From: Macrostomum hystrix
Lineage: Eukaryota > Platyhelminthes > Macrostomidae
NCBI GenBank assembly: GCA_950097015.1
Contig: CATNEN010000038.1
Span: 33,318,501 to 33,382,500 of the forward strand
Direction of reading: 5' to 3'
DNA: 64,000 bases
Below are positions 23,310-33,794 of the stretch, in pieces; position 1 is the stretch's first letter, and each line of letters starts with the position of its first letter. The notes below the pieces were generated by a model. That model ran no database searches and was not told where the DNA came from. It saw only the letters and a program-made list of their open reading frames with translations. The translations under genes were made by a program, and so were the position numbers.

Positions 23310-25295
23310 AGCCTCAAATCCCTGTCATTGATCCTCAAATCCCTCTGTCACTAATCCTCAAATCCCTCTGTCACTGATCCTCAAATCCCTCTGTCAGTGA
23401 TCCTCAAATCCCTCTGTCAGTGATCCTCAAATCCCTCTGTCACTGATCCTCAAATCCCTCTGTCACTGATCCTCAAATCCCTCTGTCACTAATCCTCAAA
23501 TCCCTCTGTCAGTGATCCTCAAATCCCTCTGTCACTGATCCTCAAATCCCTCTGTCACTAATCCTCAAATCCCTCTGTCACTAATCCTCAAATCCCTCTG
23601 TCACTAATCCTCAAATCCCTCTGTCACTAATCCTCAAATCCCTCTGTCAGTGATCCTCAAATCCCTCTGTCACTGATCCTCAAATCCCTCTGTCACTAAT
23701 CCTCAAATCCCTCTGTCACTGATCCTCAGATTCAGCTGTCAGTGATCCTCAAATCCCTCTGTCACTGATCCTCAAATCCCTCTGTCACTGATCCTCAAAT
23801 CCCTCTGTCACTGATCCTCAAATTCAGCTGTCACTGATCCTCAAATCCCTCTGTCACTAATCCTCAAATCCCTCTGTCACTAATCCTCAAATCCCTCTGT
23901 CACTAATCCTCAAATCCCTCTGTCAGTGATCCTCAAATCCCTCTGTCACTGATCCTCAAATCCCTCTGTCACTAATCCTCAAATCCCTCTGTCACTGATC
24001 CTCAGATTCAGCTGTCAGTGATCCTCAAATCCCTCTGTCACTGATCCTCAAATCCCTCTGTCACTGATCCTCAAATCCCTCTGTCACTGATCCTCAAATT
24101 CAGCTGTCACTGATCCTCAAATCCCTCTGTCACTGATCCTCAAATCCCTCTGTCACTGATCCTCAAATCCCTCTGTCACTGATCCTCAAATCCCTCTGTC
24201 ACTGATCCTCAAATCCCTCTGTCACTGATCCTCAAATCCCTCTGTCACTGATCCTCAAATCCCTCTGTCACTGATCCTCAAATCCCTCTGTCACTGATCC
24301 TCAAATCCCTCTGTCACTAATCCTCAAATCCATCTGTCAGTGATCCTCAAATCACTCTGTCACTGATCCTCAAATCCCTCTGTCACTGATCCTCAAATCC
24401 CTCTGTCACTGATTCTCAAATCCATCTGTCAGTGATCCTCAAATCCCTCTGTCACTGATCCTCAAATCCCTCTGTCACTGATCCTCAAATTCAGCTGTCA
24501 CTGATCCTCAAATCCCTCTGTCACTGATCCTCAAATCCATCTGTCAGTGATCCTCAAATCCCTCTGTCACTGATCCTCAAATCCCTCTGTCACTGATCCT
24601 CAAATTCAGCTGTCACTGATCCTCAAATTCAGCTGTCACTGATCCTCAAATTCAGCTGTCACTGATCCTCAAATTCATCTGTCACTGATCCTCAAATTCA
24701 GCTGTCACTGATCCTCAAATTCATCTGTCACTGATCCTCAAATCCATCTGTCAGTGATCCTCAAATCCATCTGTCACTGATCCTCAAATCCCTCTGTCAC
24801 TGATCCTCAAATCCCTCTGTCACTGATCCTCAAATTCAGCTGTCACTGATCCTCAAATTCAGCTGTCACTGATCCTCAAATTCATCTGTCACTGATCCTC
24901 AAATTCAGCTGTCACTGATCCTCAAATTCATCTGTCACTGATCCTCAAATCCATCTGTCAGTGATCCTCAAATCCATCTGTCACTTATCCTCAAATCCCT
25001 CTGTCACTGATCCTCAAATCCATCTGTCACTGATCCTCAAATCCCTCTGTCACTGATCCTCAAATCCCTCTGTCACTGATCCTCAAATCCCTCTGTCACT
25101 GATCCTCAAATTCAGCTGTCACTGATCCTCAAATCCCTCTGTCACTGATCCTCAAATCCATCTGTCAGTGATCCTCAAATCCATCTGTCAGTGATCCTCA
25201 AATCCATCTGTCACTTATCCTCAAATCCCTCTGTCACTGATCCTCAAATCCATCTGTCACTGATCCTCAAATCCATCTGTCACCGATCCTCATAT
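23310..25295 (+). repeat. 23-bp satellite array upstream of the GPCR gene
   Basis: About 86 units of 23 bp, core CTGATCCTCAAATCCCTCTG, with CATCTG and TTCAGCTG variants toward the right. Blocks of variants recur (for example CCTCAGATTCAGCTGTCAGT at about 23724 and 24000), showing segmental duplication inside the array. It ends about 250 bp before the GPCR start. Confidence 0.95.
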
Positions 25296-25544
25296 CCTCA
25301 GGTTCTAAAATCCTTGATATCCAGATATTTTTAGTCAATTTGCATAAAAGTGTTGTTCTGATGCTCCGTGTGAATTATCTCGACCAATCAGTGCATGAGT
25401 CTGGCAGCGTCAGGTTTCGCGCTGATTGGCTCCCGCACCGAGTATCGTTAATGTTGAGTATATCATTGCCGTCAAAATTCCTCATACAAGTAGGATAAAC
25501 CCTATCGCCTGGATAGATCCCAATTCTCATAAAGCCAGTAACCA

Positions 25545-28500
25545 ATGGGAACCAGTAGCAACCCGATCAACATCACCGGACGGGACTGCGAAAGCGACGA
25601 ATTCAACAGCAACGACTACTGCCTGACCACCGACGAGTACATTGGGGAGATTCTCGCCTACCTGAGGCCCACCCCGTATGAGATTGCGCTACTGTGCCTG
25701 TACTGCCTAGTACTGGCAGCCGGTCTGCTTGGCAACGGCCTAGTGATGGCAGCGGTGCTGCATAAGAGGACAATGCGAACAGCCACGAACATGTTCTTGG
25801 TGAACTTGGCGCTGGCCGACTTCCTTGTCATCCTGCTGTGCCTGGCGCCCACCGTCATAGAGGACGTCATGGAGAGCTGGGTCTTCGGCGACACCGCCTG
25901 CAGGGTGCTTAAGTATCTGCAGGTGAGAAGCCTCTACCCCAGTTCCTTCTACCCCAGTTCCTTCTACCCCAGTTCCTTCTACCCCAGTTCCTTCTACCCC
26001 AGTTCCTTCTACCCCAGTTCCTTATACCCCAGTTCCTTCTACCCCAGTTCCTTCTACCCCAGTTCCTTCTACCCCAGTTCCTTCTACCCCAGTTCCTTCT
26101 ACGCCCAGTACCTTCTACCCCCAGTTCCTTCTACCCCAGTTCCTTCTACCCCAGTTCCTTCTACCCCAGTTCTTTCAACCCTAGTTCCTTCTACCCCAGT
26201 TCCTTCTACCCCAGTTCCTTCAACGCCAGTTCCTTCAAGCCAAGTTCCTTTTACCCCAGTTCCTTCTACCCCATTTCCTTCTACCCCAGTTCTTTTAACC
26301 CCAGTTCCTTCTATCCCACTTCCTTCTACCCCAGTTCTTTTAACCCCAGTTCCTTCTACCCCAGTTCCTTCTACCCCAGTTCCTTCTACCCCAGTTACTT
26401 CTACCCCAGTCCCTTCTACCCCAGTTACTTCTACCCCAGTCCCTTCTACCCCAGTCCCTTCTGCCCCAGTCCCTTCTACCCCAGTTCCTTCTACCCCAGT
26501 TCCTTCAAGCCAAGTTCCTTTTACCCCAGTTCCTTCTACCCCATTTCCTTCTACCCCAGTTCTTTTAACCCCAGTTCCTTCTATCCCACTTCCTTCTACC
26601 CCAGTTCTTTTAACCCCAGTTCCTTCTACCCCAGTTCCTTCTACCCCAGTTCCTTCTACCCCAGTTACTTCTACCCCAGTCCCTTCTACCCCAGTTACTT
26701 CTACCCCAGTCCCTTCTACCCCAGTCCCTTCTGCCCCAGTCCCTTCTACCCCAGTTACTTCTACCCCAGTCCCTTCTACCCCAGTTCCTTCTACCCCAGT
26801 TCCTTCTACCCCAGTCCCTTCTGCCCCAGTCCCTTCTACCCTATCCCCTTCACCTTCATCTATCGTAAAAACTGACCTTACAGACCGCTCAATAAAGCAC
26901 TTTTAAAATAAGCAGCAGGCGGCCCCACTGCATACTAAGGTGTTTGCTTTTAATGGTATTTCTAACAGTGTCCGAGTGGGTCCTACTCATGTATGTGCTA
27001 TTTCAGCATTTATCCGCTTCCTGTGCAAGGGAGAGCTTTTTACTAAATATAAACTATATGGTAAAAAATTAAAACCCTTAGTTGTTTGATTTCGACCTGG
27101 TCTGGGCTTGTCCTGAAAAGTGAGCGAATTCGTGTGTGTCCAAATCATTCTCTCTGCTTTTACCGCTCTTGTCAACTAGCCGTGTTTCGCTACTTTTCTA
27201 ACGAGAAAGCCAGCAATGACTTTGAGCTTGCTGCATCTATTTGTCAGTGCTAAATAATCGGTACAGATTTTGACAGTCTGAGAGATTAGACGGAATATTT
27301 CGATACATTTTGTACCTCTAGCTCACTGAAATATCGCGTTCAGATTAACAATGAACCTGTTTTATTTGCTGCTGCCTTAAGAAGCGATCGCTGAGATCTG
27401 AATTAGTTTTCATGTAGCACTCCTAAAGTGGCTATCCTCTCCTGAAGTGACTATCCTCTCCTGAAGTGACTATTCTCTCCTGAAGTGACTATCCTCTCCT
27501 GAAGTGACTATCCTCTCCTGAAGTGACTATCCTCTCCTGAAGTGACTATCCTCTCCTGAAGTGACTATTCTCTCCTGAAGTGACTATCCTCTCCTGAAGT
27601 GACTATCCTCTCCTGAAGTGACTATCCTCTCCTAAAGTGACTATCCTCTCCTGAAGTGACTATCCTCTCCTGAAGTGATTATTCTCTCCTGAAGTGACTA
27701 TCCTCTCCTGAAGTGACTATCCTCTCCTAAAGTGACTATCCTCTCCTGAAGTGACTATCCTCTCCTGAAGTGACTATCCTCTCCTAAAGTGACTATCCTC
27801 TCCTAAAGGGACTTATCACTCCTGAAGGGACTATCCTCTCCTAAAGTGACAGAACCTCTCCTGAAGTGACTATCCTCTCCTGAAGTGACTATCCTCTCCT
27901 AAAGTGACTATCCTCTCCTAAAGGGACTTATCACTCCTGAAGTGACTATTCTCTCCTGAAGTGACTATTCTCTCCTGAGGTGACGATCTTCTCCTGAAGT
28001 GACTATTCTCTCCTGAAGTGACAAAACCCTCTCCTGAAGTGACTATTCTCTCCTGAAGTGACAAAACCCTCTCCTGAAGTGACAAAACCCTCTCCTGAAG
28101 TGACAAAACCCTCTCCTGAAGTGACAAAACCCGCTCCTGAAGTGACTATTCTCTTCTGAAGTGACTATTCTCTCCTGAAGTGACTATCCCCTCCTGAAGT
28201 GACTATCCTCTCCTGAAGTGACTATCCTCTCCTGAAGTGACTATTCTCTCCTGAAGTGACAAAACCCTCTCCTGAAGTGACTATTCTCTCCTGAAGTGAC
28301 AAAACCCTCTCCTGAAGTGACAAAACCCTCTCCTGAAGTGACAAAACCCTCTCCTGAAGTGACAAAACCCGCTCCTGAAGTGACTATTCTCTTCTGAAGT
28401 GACTATTCTCTCCTGAAGTGACTATCCTCTCCTGAAGTGACTATCCTCTCCTGAAGTGACTATCCTCTCCTGAAGTGACTATTCTCTCCTGAAGTGACAA

Positions 28501-31500
28501 AACCTCTCCTGAAGTGATTATTCTCTCCTGAAGTGATTCTCCTCTCCTGAAGTGACGATCTTCTCCTGAAGTGAAAATCTACTCCTGAAGTGACTATTCT
28601 CTCCAGAAGAGACTACCCAGTAATGAAGTGCACTGTCTTATCCTGAAATAGATCGCACATACTACAGTCGGCACGGATGTCTATGTTATTCTTGTCAGGA
28701 CTCACATATTAGGTAGAGAAAACAAGAAGGAAGCTAGGTAATAAAAGACTTCGTCCTTTAACAATTGACTTGAATGCTAACAATTGACCGCGGAATTTAG
28801 CTAGCGAGGCAAGAATTTTCAACTTCCATTTTCTCATTGTGTTTAGTGTTTAGAGATGGCCGTCTCACTAGTTGTAACCGCAGTCATAACCATAAATATC
28901 AGTGCGGTGCAGTTCCCTCCAGTTACAGTAGGCGCCCACACGCTTATAAACAGGCGTTTATGAAGCGGTTGGCAAACAGTAATAATAGCCCTACTAAATA
29001 TTTGCTCACTTGTACATGGATTTATGAAAGAAACCAATCAACTAAGGTATAGACTAAACTGGGTTACGAGCTAGAAGAAAATGTAACTGAATAAACAAGT
29101 TTAAAAAAATTGACTTACTGAAACAGGATTAGATATTTTCTATGTTATAAACTTTTGTATAGTAGACTAGCAAATTTAAACCCCATTCCGCAAGTCAATG
29201 GCTTGCATTTTGAAAATTCTGAGCTTTAACTACCATCACGTGACCAGTATTAGAGCAAACAGCTGAGATTGTTGTACTGAGATCATGAGGCACACTCGAT
29301 TGGTTGAACAGCTCAGCCACCTCACACCACCACTACCTGACCAATCAGCGCTTTGCTGCACATTCTACCTCACCCCGTCGCCTCCGATAGCCGGTATCGG
29401 TGACCGTGTCCGTGCTGACGCTGACCTTCAACTCCGTGGAGCGACTTCTGGCAATCTGTTTTCCCTTGAAAGTGAAGACCACCCGGAGGCGAATCGGCAG
29501 CCTGATCGTGCTAGCCTGGATAATCGCTCTGGCCTCCAAGCTGCACTATCCGTTCACCATGGAGGCGGCGCCGTTTCCCAAGCTGCCGAACAACACCGTC
29601 CTGCTCACAGCCTGCCGCTCTAACTGGAAGCTGCTCGGCCCGAACGGCACCGTCACAATCAACCTGGAGATCGGCGCCAGCATCGCCGACTCCGTGCTGT
29701 TCTTCGTGCTGCCGTTCGCCTGGATGCTGCTGGCCTACAGCATGGTCTGCCACCGGCTGTGGCACGCCGCTGTGCCCGGGGAGGCTTCGTCGGTCCGGAG
29801 TCGGTTTAGCGGTGATTTGTTAATGAATCGCTTTGTATTTTTTTAATTGCATATCGAATAAACAATGTGCTAATTCACACCTTGACAGATCGGATTAGCA
29901 ACAGTCGCTGCAGCAGCCGCATCTCGGGCTCCGCGACCGCATCTGCCGCAGTTTCACCCTTAGCTCAGTCAGCGGCGACGACTAGGGCTGCCGCGGCCGC
30001 GATGGCGGTGGCCGTGGATGCAACACTGGCCCAGCGAAGGCGGACAGCACTCATGCTGATCTGCATCGTTCTCATCTTCTTTGTCTGCAACCTGCCGGTG
30101 CACATCATGCGAGTGGCGTGAGTATGAACTGCTCACAATTTAACTGGGAGTCTGCCCACAACAGAACTGGGAGTCTACTCACAACACAACTGGGAGTCTA
30201 CTCACAACACAACTGGGAGTCTACTCACAACACAACTGGGAGTCTACTCACAACACAACTGGGAGTCTACTCACAACACAACTGGGAGTCTACTCACAAC
30301 AGAACTGGGAGTCTACTCACAACACAACTGGGAGTCTACTCACAACACAACTGGGAGTCTACTCACAACACAACTGGGAGTCTACTCACAACACAACTGG
30401 GAGTCTACTCACAACACAACTGGTAGTCTACTCACAAGACAACTGGGAGTCTACTCACAACACAACTGGGAGTCTGCTCACAACACAACTGGGAGTCTAC
30501 TCACAACACAACTGGGAGTCTACTCACAACACAACTGGGAGTCTACTCACAACACAACTGGGAGTCTACTCACAACACAACTGGGAGTCTACTCACAACA
30601 CAACTGGGAGTCTACTCACAACACAACTGGGAGTCTACTCATAACACAACTGGGAGTCTACTCACAACACAACTGGGAGTCTACTCACAACACAACTGGG
30701 AGTCTACTCACAACACAACTGGGAGTCTACTCACAACACAACTGGGAGTCTACTCAGAAGAGAACAGTGAATCTGCTCATCCCACACCTTTCGCACTGCA
30801 GCAATATTTACCTGGCTGGCAGGGAATTCTCTAATTCGCAGCACCAGCTGAAAACCGCCATTCAGCACATTGCGGGCACCTCGCATTGGATTTGCTACTT
30901 CAATTCGGCCATTAACCCGATTGTATACAACATCATGAGCGGTGAGCAAGCACCCAGCTCTCGTTGTAACCCTGAGAGGTCCGAAGTTCGATTCTCATCT
31001 AGGGAGCAAGCCCTGGATTTATTATCCAGGGGCTTGAAAGAATCACATATTCGCATAACCCTTGAGACACACGCAGCCGGTCGATCATAAAGGAATGCAA
31101 ATTCTCGAGAAATTAGTCTCGGTGCTCAGCTGGCACAATCCAAATAATTTGGGCTAATTGAAGAAGCACAGAAATTGAAGCATATGCTCACTGACTACTT
31201 TGAAATATTAATCAACACCGCTGCAGCTTTCTAAGGCAACGCCAAAAATCGAAAGTGCCGCGATAGATCATAAAATGAAGAAATGAATGCTAATAACTAG
31301 TCGACCGAAAATAGAACACTTTCAGCTGCGGTCTGTTTGTCAATTTCCGCGCGCTGTTTATCTACCTTCGGGGACTGGCTCAGATGGACAGACACTAAAT
31401 GCTGACAACTCCTCTTCCCCATCCACGGAATCACTGCTTCTTAATTAGCAAACTGCATGTAGTCATGCTACTGTGATGCTGCATGTAGAATAGAAATATA

Positions 31501-32145
31501 CAGAAAAATAGATCTAATAATAAAATAATGATAGACACCGGTTGCAACTCACCTGTTGAACAAAATTTGCTATTAATTAAGGATTAACTACCTCGTAGAC
31601 AAATAAATAGAAAGTAAACCTGTTAGAGAATAAACCTGTTAGACAAGGAACCTGTTCCACAAGATACATGTTAGACAAGGAACCTGTTCCACAAGATACA
31701 TGTTAGACAAGGAACCTGTTCCACAAGATACATGTTAGACAAGGAACCTGTTCCACAAGATACATGTTAGACAAGGAACCTGTTCCACAAGATACATGTT
31801 AGACAAGGAACCTGTTCCACAAGATACATGTTAGACAAGGAACCTGTTCCACAAGATACATGTTAGACAAGGAGCCTGTTGAAGATCACTTTCAGTAGGA
31901 TTTTAAAGTTTCCATACTCCGTAACTCCACCTTCCCCTCCGCCGACTGCAGCAAAATTTCGCGCGGAGTTTATTCGCATCATCCGACGCTGCCTGCCCAG
32001 CTGCTGCCGTTGTCGCCGCGATATCGGCCGGGAGGCGACGAGATCGGCGGCCCTGCTCCGTCGCCGGCCAGCGGTGATGCTGCACTCGGGCGCCAACAGG
32101 GTGCCGATGATGGCTATGAAAACTGGCGCTGGTGGCAGCAGTTAA
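25545..32145 (+). CDS. Rhodopsin-class peptide GPCR, orexin/allatotropin receptor-like
   Basis: Five exons: 25545-25922, 29391-29811, 29889-30117, 30802-30941, 31952-32145; 453 residues. Seven membrane segments are visible. TM1 is about residues 46-71 with GNGLV; TM2 is LVNLALADFLVILLCLAP; SWVFGDTACRVLKYLQ gives the TM3 disulfide Cys119; TM3 is VSVTVSVLTLTFNSVERLLA; TM6 is LICIVLIFFVCNLPVHI; TM7 is HWICYFNSAINPIVYNIMS. N-glycosylation sites NIT and NNT are extracellular. The tail has a cysteine cluster (CLPSCCRCRR) suited to palmitoylation. The combination W-x-FG-x-x-x-C-x-x-x-x-YLQ then VSVLTL fits orexin/allatotropin receptors; other peptide receptors remain possible and the ligand is unknown. 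The usual DRY/DRW is ERL (143-145). Exon borders were set by phase: 0, 1, 2, 1. Introns 1, 3 and 4 are dominated by minisatellites. Confidence 0.86.
25930..26865 (+). repeat. 15-bp minisatellite at the start of GPCR intron 1
   Basis: About 62 units of ACCCCAGTTCCTTCT, starting 8 bp after the donor at 25923. A block with CAAGCCAAGTTCCTTTTACC occurs at about 26235 and again 282 bp later, a higher-order duplication. Exon 1 remains open through the array to a stop near 26906, giving a Pro/Ser/Thr-Val tail (TPVPS repeats) if the intron is retained. Confidence 0.95.
27425..28640 (+). repeat. 19-bp minisatellite in GPCR intron 1
   Basis: About 64 units of GACTATCCTCTCCTGAAGT, with GACAAAACCCTCTCCTGAAG variants clustered at about 28020-28130 and 28255-28375. 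These two clusters look like copies of one segment. Confidence 0.95.
30125..30760 (+). repeat. 23-bp minisatellite in GPCR intron 3
   Basis: About 27 nearly identical units of 23 bp, core AACTGGGAGTCTACTCACAA. It starts about 7 bp after the donor at 30118 and fills the intron to about 40 bp before the acceptor at 30801. Confidence 0.95.
31640..31880 (+). repeat. 32-bp minisatellite in GPCR intron 4
   Basis: About 7.5 almost perfect 32-bp units containing GACAAGGAACCTGTTCCACA. It ends about 70 bp before the acceptor at 31951. Each unit contains the near-palindrome GGAACCTGTTCC. Confidence 0.95.
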
Positions 32146-33794
32146 GAGGGCCCGACCGACTGACCGCTGCAGAAACTGCCACTTGCCCGGTCACTTGTGA
32201 CTTGCGACTTGTGAAGAGAGAAGAGAGAATATTGTTAAGAAAAGGATAGAAATAAGGGGAGAAAGGAGAGAAAGAAGGTAAGGAAGGAGAGAAAGTTGAG
32301 AAGAAAGCCGAGAAGAAAAATAGACAGCAGAAAAAAAGGTCAGAAAAGAGAAATGAAAGATAAAATAAACCCAAAATAAAAAATGCACAGAAAAGCACTG
32401 TATTCAGCGAACAAGAAATTAAATTTATCTAAGTAAACGCGCGCAAATTAAATATTTTTTCCGATCTTATATTTGATTTGTTTCACTCCTCCATCGAAGG
32501 CTGCTCAGTGACGAAAAGCGATTAATTTTATAAAGAGGAGATAACATAAGCCAGTCGGGGCGTCAGCTGCAAATGTGGCTAAATACAGTAAGCAACTGGA
32601 TGACAACCAATCGTTAAAAAAGAATATTCCTTTTAATGCCTGGCGCAAGCGAAGGTAGGGTAAGAGGGGCGGCGGGGCAAGCCGATTGCACAATTAGTTT
32701 TAACTTTGTTCTTCAACTATTAGTTGTAGAAAAAAAGAGAAATAAACTATTGTATTTATATTCGTAACACACTACTGATTGATGGCAAAGTAGAACTTGC
32801 GAGATTTTATAGCCGTTTTTTAGTCTATGTGAGAAATAAAAATACGAGTAATATAGTAAAGTGAACACGATTTTAGGAACGCCGCTTCGTTTAAACAAAA
32901 ATCGAAAACTTAATTCTCGAGTGAGCACATTATTCGATCATACTACTGGTGAGGCTGAAAATTGAGACTGGGCTTTAATTCTAACTTTATCTTACCGGGT
33001 TAAACAGGAGAGAAAGATTCGATTTGAAAATGAGACAAAAAGTGAAAGAAATTACAGGCAATAATTATTTGAAGATTAGTGAGAATTATTAAAGAAGGCA
33101 AAAGGCTTGGTTAATAGCAAAATAAACGTGTGCCGATATAATAAATATATGCCCGCAAGCAAATTCTTAATACTAGTAATTTTGCAAAGAAAAAAATTAT
33201 TATTTAATAGCCCTGGAGTTTAGATTGCTACAAGTTAAATTTCGTGAATGAGAATTTTCAATTGCCAATAGTAGTACGAGCGTAAAAAGATGCTCTATTT
33301 AATTTTAATTACTTCGTTTCCTAGGCGATTTTATCATGCATAAAATTATTAACTTCAATTAAGACATAATTGGTTGCCTTTCAATTTCATTTTAGACTCT
33401 AAATCTCTTGTCTATTCCTTATTATTACAAATATCTTTGAAATCATAAATCTGTTTGACCCCAAATTTCTAAGCGTTAAATTTGTTTTTAGCTTTCTTAA
33501 TCTATTGAAATTCTTTTAGTTACCAAATAATTCCCTAAATTCGTTAATCCCTTTAAAGTTAACCGAATCCCAAATCTCTTGAATTCAACACTCCTTTAAG
33601 TTACTAAGCACGTTAATCTTTCGTTAATAGCAAATCCTTTAAAATCCTTAAATCCTACATTCGTAGCCTCTCTAAAAATTTCCCCTCTATAAATCCCAAA
33701 GAACCCTACAAAAAAATCGAATAAACTCTATTATTAGTTCAGCAAGCTAATTAAAGAAATATCTCGCACGAACAAAGACCCTGCTTGAACAGTG
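32146..33794. other. Convergent intergenic region, AT-rich
   Basis: Lies between the 3' ends of the GPCR (+) and EB1 (-) genes. Near 32364-32381 there are AATAAA-type signals usable by the GPCR gene. A purine-rich stretch (GAGAGAAGAAAG types) covers 32210-32360. I see no other gene or element. Confidence 0.6.

Noticed and set aside
23310..25295. CRISPR-like regularly spaced repeat
   Set aside because: Units are contiguous without unique spacers and the host is a eukaryote; it is a satellite array.
28837..29052. 71-codon frames on both strands in GPCR intron 1
   Set aside because: No family resemblance; inside an intron whose flanking exons join in phase.
30942..31090. B-box-like AAGTTCGATTCTC after GPCR exon 4, possible further SINE
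   Set aside because: No A box, body or tail match to the three families; too weak to call.
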